A DNA stretch of 64,000 bases from Acorus gramineus (taxonomy: Eukaryota > Streptophyta > Magnoliopsida > Acorales > Acoraceae): positions 3,711,813 to 3,775,812 of the forward strand of contig CM060852.1 of assembly GCA_030737835.1 (NCBI GenBank). The letters run 5' to 3'. Position numbers and translations under genes: made by a program. Under the pieces are notes generated by a model. The model had not been told where the DNA came from. It saw nothing but the letters and a program-made list of their open reading frames with translations, and did no database searches. Below, one piece after another: positions 35,292 through 47,181 of this stretch (position 1 is its first letter; every line of letters starts with the position of its first letter).

Positions 35292-38200
35292 TCATGATGC
35301 GTCGGATGCTGACACGCCATCCTCATGTCGAAGGCTGTTATCTCTTCTATAAATAGCCTTGGCACCCTAATATATGATAGAGAAATAAAATACATGTAAA
35401 AGCATGCGTCTGCCAAATTTCCTTTTCATGATAAGATCTTCAAAGAAAATGAAAGCATATCATGTAAGGGCATGCACACCTAACTGTCATCACATACCCT
35501 TGGAGGAACAGAGACTCAGTTTGAACAAACTTTAACTTACTTGGAAAATGGTCCCCAACTTCTTCAATGCTTTGGCTCGTAACTTGAGCACATCCTTCGT
35601 AACACTGCTGTCTTTAAGCACCTGATATATGATATGAGGCATTTACAAATCACAATTGTCTCTATCTAAAGGAAAATAAAGGTAGAGAATGACCAAGGCT
35701 CACCGCATTGCAGACATGTGAAAGGGTTGACTCGATATCTACAACATTGATCTTCCACAAAGAATTTATCATAGCATCCTTCTTTTCTTCAATGAGCTTT
35801 AATGCGTTCTCTTGTTTATTTTCACCTTCCTCTAACCTCTTCATCCCTTCTTGTATCTGAATCAAAGATACAGCACCTAACATTTCAAAGACAAGGGAAC
35901 TCCTTCAAAAAAATTAATTGAATTTCTATATGAAAGTGCAAATAAATTACCTTCAAACGGGCTTATCACAGAGGACTCAGATATGCAGAATGAGCTATTA
36001 CCTGCAGCCGCTGTAACTTGTGATTTGATGAGATGGCCTTTATCTCGCACCCACTCTGCTATGTAAGGTACCCCCATAAACAATTTGCTCTTCCCAAGTT
36101 CTTTTGCAGCTCTTCTTGTGTAAATATACCCAATCGTGTGAAGCATAGCCTCGCCAAAAGCTGAATGTTGAAGTACATTAAAATTCACATGTAAAGCATG
36201 TGAGAAAACATATAAATTTAATAAGCATTGTTGTCTATTCAGCATGTAGGTCACACCTATTGTTAGTAATCAATCAGTTTACATTTAATTTAAGCAACAG
36301 CATATCCTATTTCCAAGAACCTGGGAATGAGAAAAATCAGATTTAGTTTGAAATAACTGAAAACGTTGAATTTTGACAACTGAATCCCTCATTATTATTT
36401 TCTCTGTGAGGAATAATTTTGAGGGTGGATGCCTCATTATTACATTTATGAGTTTGTGATGAACCACAAATTTTGTGGAATTACCATCATTAAGATTAAT
36501 CAAGCATATCACATATGAATATTTTTCACTCCGGGGATGATAAATTTAGGTAATGGACAAGAGCACATTTAATAGCCTAATATAGAATAGCTTTATGCAC
36601 ATTAAAATGATATACAGATATCTGACCTGCTTGTGAAAGGTGCTTGGCTTCTGAATTAGCCCAACTTACAAACTCATCATGCTGACCTTCAACATATGGT
36701 TGAAGTCGACTTTTGAGATTTTGTGCAAGTTTTTCTTCCCTTGTTTTTTGCAAATCCTGCATTTTTAACAAGATACAATGTATCACATTTAGTGGGGCAA
36801 GAAAATGAAGTTCATAGAAACTATCAGATTATACTTGGTTATGCAGAACCATTAAAATTGTACAAGAAATTAAATCCTTAATAAGTATTTTTCACAAAGC
36901 ACAACAGTATAATTGATGTCAGTTAGCTCAATCAACCAAAAATCCTCTAAAATATCAAAATGATATTTCTCCAAGGAAAATTAATTATGTCGGTGGCATA
37001 CATCCCTTCCTCGAAAATTATCTTGCAAACTAACATGCAACTGGATAAAGACTGTCAGCAATATGTATTAAAATTTACTGATGAAATGGAATCTCAGAAT
37101 GATGTGGATCAGACCCATTATTTTGGAAGCAACGTGTGTTTTGCTTCATTTCCTTTTTCGTCTTGATGGGCCCCAATTGTCTAGCAAACCAAGTTGAAAG
37201 GAAATCTTCAAGCAATCTGCTTTACTGGGACTAGATTTGGAAGAAACAATTCCCGAAGGCAATGAACAAGACACAGTGAGATGAATTATACCTGAGAGGG
37301 GATCTGCCAAAATATTTTTTATTTTTTCATATCGTCTGTGTCAAGAGAAGTGCAATTGCATGTCTCTAAGGAGTAAGGAGATATCTTTTTTTTTATACCA
37401 TGTAATTATGCATAGAAAATTGGTCCTCTTGAATAGGTTTTATCACTTCTTTCTTACGTAAAAGGCTGGTTCTTAAGAAACATAGGACAGGATGGTCATG
37501 CTACACAGTCAAATTTAAGTTTTTAGTGATGTCATACACTGCTACCACCCTTAATACCAAAACATTTTGGTGCAGACCGGCAGTCTAGCACATGCATCCA
37601 AGGATTCAAAAAACAAAAAACAGTAATTAATCTAATGATCGATGGAGTAGAATAACTTCATCAAAACTAAATAATACAACACACCTTCAATTTTTCATGA
37701 ACCTTCTGTGCCCGGACTTCTGGGACCTGTTCCTCCTCTTCCATTTCTACAGATGATATAGAAGCCAATGCGAGTTGCCCAACATAGTCTTCAAAATATT
37801 CACTTCCAAAAAGCATCCCGAATACAGCAGCAGGGTCCATCATGGAATCCCTGAATTGACAAATGATAATCAGAATTGATGATATCATATATCAGGTACT
37901 CGTTGCATAAAAAAGGTCAATGTGAAACAAGATAATTGAATCTATATACTACTTGTATTTAATTCGAAATAAAAATACCAACCAGAATTGGAAAGAAAAC
38001 TTCAGTCACATGAAAATCCTTTAAACATCATATAATCTGAATTTCGCTTACTGATGTTCATGGAAACTTACTGAGGAACCCCTTCCTTTCCATGTTTGTC
38101 ATATGCCTCACGCTTTCCTTGGTCACTTAGAACTTGATATGCCTCCCCAAGAACCTTTATATAAGATGGTCTAATCAGAATTAATTGAGCTCAAACATCA

Positions 38201-39664
38201 AATTGAAAAGTATGCTGGGTACTGACTACTGACAATATACTGAAAAAGTCAGATCAAACTTCAGAAATTGTAATTGTTAAAGAAAAGATAAACATGCATC
38301 AAATGAGAAGATAATTGATCCTAACTTGAAAGGCATGAACTGCTAACCCAAATTTATCATCCGAGATATATCATGAATCACGATTACAATAACAGAAATT
38401 ATGCCACCAACCTGAACAACTCATTTCTTCAAAAAAAAAATTGAACAACTCATTTCCTAAATTGGAAAGGCATTCACCGCTTTATGGATTGGCCATGCTC
38501 AAACGATCATGTGTCAGAGGAAATCACTTCTAATAAGTATATAACAGCCTACTATTTCTATGAGCAGTATGGGAACAAAACTTTGATAGAACTACTGGAA
38601 TGAAGACCAATGTTTTTGCATAATGTATTCTTTGCAAAAGACAACATATTTTCTCAATCAATGTTCTTGCATATGAAATACTTGCAAAAGACTGCAAGCT
38701 TGCTCATTTGTGAGCAATAATATGTACCGGCTTTTGTATAAATACGAGAAGCAAAAAAGCTATCACTCAAAGTGATCCCACATATTGTGATGTGCTTAAA
38801 GGGAAGAGACATTGGATACGATCAAATAAAATGACAGCTCTCAGGACGCAAAGCCAATGACTTTGTTCTGTTACTCCAAACACTTTACCATTGCTCCCAG
38901 TAAGTGACCCTAGAAAATATGAGAAGTATACCTCAACAAAGTACCATACCTGAAAATTGTGAGCGGCTTGGGGATCTCCAGGGTTTTTATCTGGGTGCAC
39001 CAGCCTTGCCTACAAAAGGTATGATCAAGTACATCACTTACCAAAACAGTACTTAACAAGCTCATTACCCTTGAGCATAAATATTGATTCAAAAGGCATA
39101 GGACAAACATGTGATGTAACAACAAAATGGAATCCAGAGACATTAAAAGAGAGCAAGCAAATCAAGTGGCAATCTGGAATGACTCAGAGAAACCATAATG
39201 ATGAAATAAAAGTTGGTGAGTATGACCATTAACAAAAGCATTTCAATATCCACTGAATCTTCATAAGCAAAAGATTAAGACAGTCGAACAGGTGGAATTT
39301 GGGTAATAAATGCCCCCATATATGTGAGTTACAAATTTCTCTGATTCCATTAGGAAAGTCATACATACACTATTTCCTAAATTGCTAGGAGAGCACTTTC
39401 AAGGAAAGAAATGAATAAATGTACATGAGCAGTGAATTAACTAAATGGTTACTCTGCAAAACCAATTAAAAACTTCAAGGTATATCACAAGCTCCATCAC
39501 CGTGTCTTACACCGCATCATATGAACAATCCCTGACCAACAAAATCCTTCAACATTTGTTCAAGTAATAAAAATTACCTTGATGTAGTAAGCTTTTTTAA
39601 TTTCTGCAGCAGATGCATCAAACTTCACACCCAAAATGTCATAGTACTCGGTGTCCTTCACCAT
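35292..39664 (-). CDS. DnaJ/DnaJ-X domain co-chaperone (DnaJ10-like)
   Basis: Nine exons join without a break into 337 residues: 39664-39578, 39009-38950, 38154-38072, 37850-37685, 36756-36627, 36160-36002, 35876-35704, 35621-35541 and 35366-35292. The J domain fills residues 1-70 ([19 protein letters not shown], helix II, the HPD motif in RLVHPDKNP at residues 34-36, then YDKHGKEGV). The HPD is intact, so it should stimulate Hsp70 ATPase activity. The remainder is the DnaJ-X region: [69 protein letters not shown] and a coiled, lysine-rich segment. This layout matches plant class C J-proteins related to Arabidopsis DnaJ10 (At1g76700) in order and length. There is no signal peptide or membrane helix. 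The ATG follows a 5'UTR intron acceptor (tttttag at 39681). Confidence 0.93.
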
Positions 39665-39680
39665 GGTTTTGAATCAAATC

Positions 39681-40345
39681 CTAAAAAACACCAGTCACAT
39701 AAAAATTAATCCAAAGGTAATATCCTTTAAATTTTCAAAATTCAAACATGATAAGTGAAAAAACATGATGGGTTATTATAAATGGCATCTTAAGCCTTTC
39801 ATGAAACACAATCCATCAACATGATGGAGATCATTCATGATGCATGGGTTTGGCATATACAAATAAATAAATTGAATATCTATACAAAAAAAAGATGAAA
39901 TTTAAATTACCCGGAACTACATTACCCTGAACAGAATTATATATAAGGAGAATCACAAAAAAAAAAAAAAAAAGCACAAACATATCAACACAGAATTGAG
40001 AATCTGCAATGTGTGTGACAACAATTCACACACATTATTAACAATTCACAACTCAATTAAATTTTTTTTTCCAAAAACCTATATGTCATCAATAAGGCCT
40101 CTATTTCTTCTCAATCAACAAAGTGAAATCAAAAGCAACACCAAGAAATTCATAATAAACATAAACATAACAAGAGACCTGCAAAACCAAAGCTTAAAAA
40201 TGGGGATTTGGGAAGTCAGATTCGAAGAAGAAGAAATGATTTTTGGGGAAAACAAAGAATCCTTCGTACGTGTTGTGTCAGACGAGAATTTATTTGGGGC
40301 ACGTTCAGAGTCCAAGCTGGAAAAGACAGGGTTTGTCCATCTATG
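39681..40345 (-). promoter_or_regulatory. 5' leader exon and intron of the DnaJ gene
   Basis: On the minus strand, pyrimidine-rich sequence (about 40345-40181, including catttcttcttcttcg) runs to a good donor TTGCAG|GTCTCT at 40180. The intron would end at gttttttag (39681), 17 bases before the ATG. The leader exon is less AT-rich than the flanks. The exact transcription start is not visible. Confidence 0.5.
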
Positions 40346-41288
40346 ACTCACACCTCGCTAAAATAGGACGTCTATATCTGACTTTTTCATTTTTCTCTTT
40401 TATTCTTGATATTCTATTTTTCTATTTTCAATATATTTTTGGTTTCCTTATATATGTACACCACGATTAACATTATGTCATTATTTATCCTTCAAAATAT
40501 AAATAGACAATTCAGCCTTTTCTTTTAGTTTTGGAAACCGAGTTTAAAAAACAGTTTTTTAATTTAAAATAATTTTTCAGAAAGAATTAAATTTTATATT
40601 TTTTATAAATAAAAGTTGTTTTTTAAAGATAGCTGAGAGCTCTTAAAATAAGTTTTAATTAAATATGGTTCATGAAATAATAAAATCTTCAATAAATATT
40701 ACAACTCTTTTGTTATGATTAGGGCATTAGGCAGACGGGGGTGAAGTGAAACGGGGTAAGATGAACATAAAAACATAACATGTTTGTTTTAAAGAAATAA
40801 ATTAATACAATAATATTAGAATAAGTAAAGATAAATTAATATTGGTTTTTCAATTTCTTTTGAAATAACGTTATTTTAATTAATCTATTTTACTGATCAA
40901 CATATCGAATCACTTGTCTTTATGTATTATTAATCATAAAGCCTATATGTTAAATAATGTTTTTATTTTTTATAAATTATTATTCATATTTTATTTATTT
41001 ATTTTATTAACAATTTATTTATAACTAACCAAACAATAAAAATTTTAAAGACTTCGTTATTATATTTTTTTAATGAGAATAATTAAAACATAAAATTTTT
41101 TAACTTATATTGAAATATTTGTGTAGAGTAACTTATGTAACTGTGTCCCGGAAATGTGCATGGCTCTAATTTGACTCCCACAAGGCTGGCCTATTGTTTC
41201 AGTTGTGCCATGTAAATCCACACATCACTCTTCATGCAGCCTTCCATAGTATCTAGACCAACCATCTAAACACAATCCTTCAAAATCA
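40346..41288. other. Intergenic region between DnaJ and PPR genes
   Basis: The two genes diverge from here, so both promoters should lie in it. It is strongly AT-rich and no specific element was recognised. Confidence 0.4.
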
Positions 41289-42902
41289 ATGGAAGCCATC
41301 ACCATGAGTCAGGCACTGCAGCTTCACCCTCAAACTGGTCCTTCCTCCCAAAACCTAAACCCACATGCCTCCAACACCACCATCAGATCTCTGGCAAATG
41401 GAGATGACCCTGAAAAGGCCCTCCTCTTCTACATAGCCCTGCAAAGACAAAACCAACCTCTAAAGCCAAACAACTTCACTTACCCTCCCCTCCTCAAGTC
41501 TTGCAGCAGATTAAGAGCAGCCTCTGAAGGGAAGCAACTCCATTGCCTAATCCATAAGAGTGGTCTACATAAAGACATGTTCACACAGAACTCCCTCATC
41601 CACATGTACTCAAGTTTCCAAGAATCAGAACCTGCGGTGGCGGTGTTCGAAAGAATTACTCAGAAAGACGTCGTCTCCTGGACCTCGATCATATGCGGGA
41701 GAGTCGATAATGGCCATCCGATCGAAGCTCTGCGTCTGTTTGATCGAATGCGGGGTGACAATGTTGCACCTAATGAGGCGACCATCGTCTCTGTCTTGCG
41801 AGCTTGTGCGGATGTTGGCGCACTTAGCTTCGGTCAGAAGGTTCACAAGTGCGTGATTCGGGATGGAATCGCTTGTAGGGTTAATGTGATCTCGGCTTTG
41901 ATAGACATGTATGCGAAATGCGGGTGCATAGAAAGTGCGAAGAGGGTGTTCGAGAACAGAGGAGGCATCAAAGGCGACGTCTTTGTGTGGACGGCTATGG
42001 TTCATGGGCTCGCGAGCAATGAGAGGTGCGGCGAAGCTCTCGATGTTTTTAATCGGATGAGAGATTTGGGTGTGAGACCGAATGCGAGGACTGCGACTGC
42101 GGTCCTGTGCGCCTGCAGAAATGCAGGGTGGGTTGATGTGGGATATCAGTTTTTCAAGAGGTTACCTGATTATGGGATACAGCCTGAAATACAGCACTAT
42201 GGATGTGTGGTCGATCTTCTTGCGAGGGCGGGATATCTGGAGGAGGCGGAAGAGCTCGCCAAAATGATTCCGGACGAGCCTGATGAGATTACATGGCGGA
42301 CATTGATATGGGCATGTAAGGCTCATGGAGACATAGATCGAGCTGAACGTTTGGTGGATGAATGGCTTTTGAGAATGGATGAAAATGATGGAAGTAATTA
42401 TGTGCTTCTTGGTAATGTTTATGCGAAAGCTGGGAAGTGGGAAGAGAAAGCGAGATTGAGAGAATCGATGGTTCAGAAAAGTATACGAAAAGAACCAGGA
42501 TTCAGCAGGATTGAATTGGGTGGAAGGATTCACGAATTTGTAGCAGGAGATTCTGATCATCCACAAGCCAAGAGAATTTATGAGAGGTGGAATCAGATCA
42601 TGAAAATGATGATAGAAGAAGGTTATAAGCCAAAGCTGTCGGAGGTATTGCTGAACGTGGATGATGAAACGAAGGCTTCGCAGCTGCACCACCACAGTGA
42701 GAAACTTGCTGTTGCATTTGGGCTGATCAGTACCAGACCAGGGACCAAAATATTGGTTGTGAAGAACTTGAGATCCTGTGAGGACTGCCATGCATCAATG
42801 AAGCTTGTTTCCAAGATCACACGGAGGGAAATAGTCATAAGGGATCGAATTAGATTCCATCATTTCAGCAATGGGGCCTGTTCTTGTGGGGATTACTGGT
42901 AG
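41289..42902 (+). CDS. PPR protein with C-terminal DYW domain
   Basis: A single intronless frame of 537 residues, as is usual for plant PPR genes. PLS-type pentatricopeptide repeats run from about residue 60 to 340: FTYPPLLKSCSRL, GKQLHCLIHKSGL, NSLIHMYSS, KDVVSWTSIICG, ALIDMYAKCGCIESAKRVF and PNARTATAVLCACRNAG. E and E+ motifs follow (VLLGNVYAKAGKWEEKARL, KEPGFSRIELGG). The DYW domain closes the protein: HHHSEKLAVAFGL with the HxE cytidine-deaminase signature, CEDCH as the zinc CxxC, and the last residues CSCGDYW. Such proteins bind organelle RNA and edit C to U in plastids or mitochondria; the target is not predictable by eye. The number of repeats is modest. The first Met (41289) or the sixth residue Met (41304) could start it; both precede a Ser/Thr-rich leader. 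It lies in an otherwise gene-poor stretch and is GC-richer than its flanks. Confidence 0.95.
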   Translation: MEAITMSQALQLHPQTGPSSQNLNPHASNTTIRSLANGDDPEKALLFYIALQRQNQPLKPNNFTYPPLLKSCSRLRAASEGKQLHCLIHKSGLHKDMFTQNSLIHMYSSFQESEPAVAVFERITQKDVVSWTSIICGRVDNGHPIEALRLFDRMRGDNVAPNEATIVSVLRACADVGALSFGQKVHKCVIRDGIACRVNVISALIDMYAKCGCIESAKRVFENRGGIKGDVFVWTAMVHGLASNERCGEALDVFNRMRDLGVRPNARTATAVLCACRNAGWVDVGYQFFKRLPDYGIQPEIQHYGCVVDLLARAGYLEEAEELAKMIPDEPDEITWRTLIWACKAHGDIDRAERLVDEWLLRMDENDGSNYVLLGNVYAKAGKWEEKARLRESMVQKSIRKEPGFSRIELGGRIHEFVAGDSDHPQAKRIYERWNQIMKMMIEEGYKPKLSEVLLNVDDETKASQLHHHSEKLAVAFGLISTRPGTKILVVKNLRSCEDCHASMKLVSKITRREIVIRDRIRFHHFSNGACSCGDYW

Positions 42903-43508
42903 CAGAAGGAAATATAGATTATTGATGTTCAGGAGGCATAATTTGAGAGATATTGGACAATCCATCAGAGTATCTGTACAATGACAGTAGATTTAGTACT
43001 TGAATAATGTGAAAAAATGATAATAGAAATGTACCCAACCCACCGCGAGTCCGCAACTGTGACAACACTGGTCGCGAAAGAGCACCTTGATAACAGGTTG
43101 TATATTCACTCCATGAGCAAGCCCCATAGCCTAGTTATCACCGCAATCACCAGTAGAGAGATGCATGCTTGGATTCAGGAGAATGATTTGCAGATTTGGA
43201 GAATTGGTTCTCAGGTTCCTCATTAAAGTTCCAAATTGTAATGCATCAATAGTCTAATTTCATCACTCCAATCCCTTCTGATACTACAACATTGACAATG
43301 ATTTCAAAACATGATATTTAATAATTCTAACATGACTTCACAATGAAACATAATTAACAGTTATCAGGAAACATGGGTGTATGTGCTTGCGTGTGCATAC
43401 ATGTACATACATACATACATACATACTTATATACATATACCATCTTAGTAACTGTTAATTGATAGAAGGATAAGAACCAAGAATAGATGAGCAGTTTCTG
43501 CACAAAAG
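42903..43508. other. 3' flank of the PPR gene
   Basis: An open stretch at 43017-43226 (+) has no recognisable family and is probably chance or 3'UTR. A (CATA)n microsatellite is at about 43400-43432. Confidence 0.4.
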
Positions 43509-44249
43509 TTAACCACCCCACTTTACATCAGTAGAAAATTTTGAAGTCTGGGTCATAGAACCATTCCCAAGAAACCCATTATGGATTGGACCATCTATAT
43601 CCCTAAACATTGGACTTATCTTGGACTGCTGAATCCCAAGATACACATAACATATTTACTGACAATTCTTCATGGAATATAAAAAATACAAGAATTCACA
43701 AATAAGCCTCTCAAGGGATCAAATTCATTCGGAGCAGATGTGTTCATATACCCGAATTTGTTACTGACTATTATATCCGCATTGTATCTAATGGACATTC
43801 AAAACACAATATCTGAATCCGAATTGGAATGAAGTATTTGAATTTAGAAAATTAACCAAATCATTATATTCATAAATATATTTATTTAAAAAAAATCATA
43901 TTTATAATACATTTTCTATCTGTATAGATTAATAAAATATTTTCAAAGAAGATATTGACTTCAAAATATTGAATAATTCATCTAAATTTTTGAATTCCGA
44001 AAACGGATTAAGATGTGATTTTTTTCAGAATAATTAACATGCTCATTCACTGAAAAAATCCTCAATTATTCTATTCAAATTGAATAATAGACCAATCAAA
44101 TCACGATAACAAATCAGCTCTTCTAAGCATCTAAATCAACTTAAGATTCAAGAAAACATGAAAGACTTTTTTTCAGCTCACCAGAACACAAAGGGTGAGG
44201 CACCGAACGATCGGAGGAGGCCCCCTCGCCGTCCGATTCCTGATCTCAT
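43509..44249 (-). CDS. Candidate two-exon small gene, unrecognised
   Basis: Exon 1 (44249-44182) reads MRSGIGRRGGLLRSFGASP, then FVF, and ends at a strong donor CTG|GTGAGC with two bases left over. Exon 2 (43602-43509) opens after gtttag with one base that completes a Trp codon, then reads DIDGPIHNGFLGNGSM and TQTSKFSTDVKWGG, and stops with TAA. The total is 53 residues, basic at the start. Phase agrees, exon 1 is GC-rich against an AT-rich background, and exon 2 has coding-like composition. Against it: several ATGs with short frames precede the chosen start, the exon-2 acceptor could lie elsewhere, and I recognise no family. A different exon chain is possible. Confidence 0.3.
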
Positions 44250-46612
44250 CGGAAATCCATTATAATCAGATGGTCATCTTGAGATCCACATCGCCCAGAT
44301 GAACCGCCATTTTTTGGGGGGTTTCGAAGCGTAGACGACATGTCAGGGTTTTCGATGGTCTCTCCCGCTCAAAATGAAAAAGACGATCACGGTTTTTATC
44401 GTTGTTCCTGAATTGCCCCTGGTTTTTCAGAAAATCTTCACCGTCGGATAATGATGATCTCAAGGTATCAACGGTTTGGATGCAAATGGGCTTCAAGATG
44501 GGCTGGTCCCTGTCCAAAATATATGTGTTAGCATCTTTCACTTACCGTATTAAGTTAAATTTTTTTTCATATTTTTTATAATAATATCATTTAATTCGTT
44601 AGAGTATATATTTTACATTTTATAAAAGTACATATCTCATTAAATAAGGTATATAATTTTTAAAAAATTAAAAACACGTGGGGGTGACTAACACTTTTCC
44701 TTTCAAAAATCCAATCCGCTTTTCAAAAATATTGTTTCAGAAGATTTTGAAACGCTGATAATTTAATATGAAAATGTTGCACTTGTCAAAAATCATTTGA
44801 ATCCATGTTTGTATTTAAATCTCAAAATTTACTTAAACATGGATCGAAACAGTGTTTTACCACATATGGGCAATCTAACCTCAAATGCTGATTCAAGCAC
44901 AAAATGCTTTCCTTTTCAAACAGCTTTTGTTTATTGGACTAATGCCCCACTAATGACATAAACAACCAAAATAAGGGGAAAGGCGCGAACTGATGTCATT
45001 CTTACAACAAGCTATGTTTATCACACAAAAAATTTAATTATCAGTTGTTTTGTGAAAGATTATATTTTATATAGACTTGCATCACATTATGTATAATTAT
45101 TTTGCATAAAATTATTGCATGGCTTCAAAGCTTCCTCCACCCACCACGAATATGCAAATACATGGATATCACTCTCAGCATAACCTATGATTTTAATCAA
45201 ACTTTAAAAGGCACTAAGTACCATTTTATCACCACCACCACCACCACTACAACAAGCTTTTACAATCACAGAGGCATGCTTAAAAAACAAACTACTCTCC
45301 CCCACTAAATCAAACACCCAATGAAGGAAATGAATAAATAAAAGTTTTTTTTTCTCATTTTCTTCCTCAGTTGAATATCTGAAGACAAGTGGTTGGTCAC
45401 ATGCACCGATCACCTTCCAAGTACAGATATTAATATTTTTCAATCAGCCTCTTTTCCTAACATGCAAATCAAATCCAAAGATGGAAGAGTGAGCATGACA
45501 TGAAATTTCATCACCCCAACCGTAACTCTTTTTTTATTATTATTTTTATGTGGTGGGACTAATATAGTATTAGCAAAGCATACATATTCACCCACTTGTT
45601 ATTTCTTCCTTTCATAAAGCACTGTCAGGAACCATGGAATTTTGAAAAGGATCCATCAAGAAAGCATCATTTTTTTGGGGGTCAGTGTATGCAGTTAAAA
45701 TTCCTATGAAAGTAAAGTATATGATTTATGCCTACCATGTTGAAAAAATACATCTCCCAACATCATTTTTTCTATGCTAATAGTCTAATACAACCACCTC
45801 AATTGACTGAATAAATTATAATGTGATATAATCATCTGATGCATAAATCAAAGAACAATGAATTAAAGCATTTTAAATTCACGTGGATTCCTCGGTTCCT
45901 GAATTCACGTGGCGTATAGATCGTGAAGACGTTTAAAATATAATCGGATCCAACGTCTCAGAGAAGTCCGTACGTTTTAAATTCACACAATAGTATTTTG
46001 TCCCCAGAAATGTCAATGGTTAATTTGGTAGTTTACCATTTTAAACTGCTGCTAATCTTTTCTTTTTTTCTTTTTGTTTGTGTGTGTTCATTGTCTGACT
46101 ATGTGACATATTGTATTAAGTGAAAAGGATTACATTATATTAGTGTTAATTACTTAAATAATGCATATCATGAATCAAGCATGACAGCCTTTGTCTCCTA
46201 TATGTATCATATTTTAAGGGGTAGATGGAGATGGGAATTCACAAAAGACCTTTAATTATTGTCAAGTTATTATTGATTCAAGTGTGATGAAGTACAGAGG
46301 TTGAGGACTACAAGAAAAAAAATAAAAACAGGCATCTATCTTCATAACATTTCACCTTGAACCACCCCCATATGTTATGTCCCCTTCATGAAATATAAAT
46401 AATGATATTTTTTTATTTCTGCTATTCCAATTCTCATGGGGTCTGGTACTACTGTATGACTTTGATGATTATTTTTTCCGAATGATCTGAAAACAGCCAC
46501 ATAGCCTGATGAGTGTCCTTGAATTTGAATTTATGGACACCTACATGATGAGACTTGTTTAGTTTGGAAATTTGGTCCTCCATCTGCTACATGGTTCTTT
46601 GTGTTTCTTTAG
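44250..46612. other. Intergenic DNA, partly GC-richer near 44.25-44.55 kb
   Basis: Bases 44260-44530 are clearly less AT-rich than their surroundings and could be promoter or leader of a minus-strand gene. The remainder, including a CAC/CCA microsatellite at about 45230-45247 and ACGTGG pairs near 45882 and 45908, holds no gene that I can support. Confidence 0.35.
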
Positions 46613-47173
46613 TAGGGGTGCAACTTAGACTGGTTGAACCTGACCCAACTCAACCCAATCCAGTTCATGGACGAATTTGGGTTGAAGTTTTTCTCTACTG
46701 GGTTCAACCCGATCTGAACCCGAACTAACCCAAACCCAATTCGGGTCGGGTTTGGGTTGGGGGGTCGGGTTATACGGGCTCAACCCGAACCCGAATTGGT
46801 AAATGTTTTTTTTATATTTTTGTTGAAAAGCGATGAAGTTATGTTTAGCTTATTTAAAATTTAGAATATGTATTCATAAACTATTTGGATTTTGTAAGTT
46901 TTTTTTTTTGTGGTGAATATACATTTAATTATTAGAGTTTATTGTGTTGTTTATTAAATAATTTTTATGATCTTTTAAGTATTAAACTCGAGCCCGACCC
47001 AAGCCCAACCCGAGCCAGAATTCAACCCGAACCCGATTCGAACCCGCGGGTTGAGGTCGGGTTCGGGTTGAACCCTTCGGGTTGAGGCCGAGTTCGGGCT
47101 CGGGTTCAGGTTGGGCTCTGTGCAATGTGGGTTAAAGCCGAATCCGACCTAACCCGCCTGAGTTGCACCCCTA
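46613..47173. mobile_element. hAT-like MITE, TAGGGGTGCAAC family, copy 2
   Basis: The terminal inverted repeats are taggggtgcaact (left) and agttgcacccctta-like agttgcacccc-ta (right). The exact 8-bp flank ttctttag occurs on both sides (46605-46612 and 47174-47181), the hallmark of hAT insertion. The inside is filled with alternating gggttcgggttgaaccc-type phrases that can fold back on themselves. 561 bp, no transposase. It is related to the element at 27278-27736. Confidence 0.85.
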
Positions 47174-47181
47174 TTCTTTAG

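Noticed and set aside
41625-42838. Minus-strand frames over the PPR gene
   Set aside because: Antisense shadows of the PPR-DYW frame with no family resemblance.
43017-43226. 69-codon frame just after the PPR gene
   Set aside because: No recognisable domain; more likely 3'UTR of the PPR gene.
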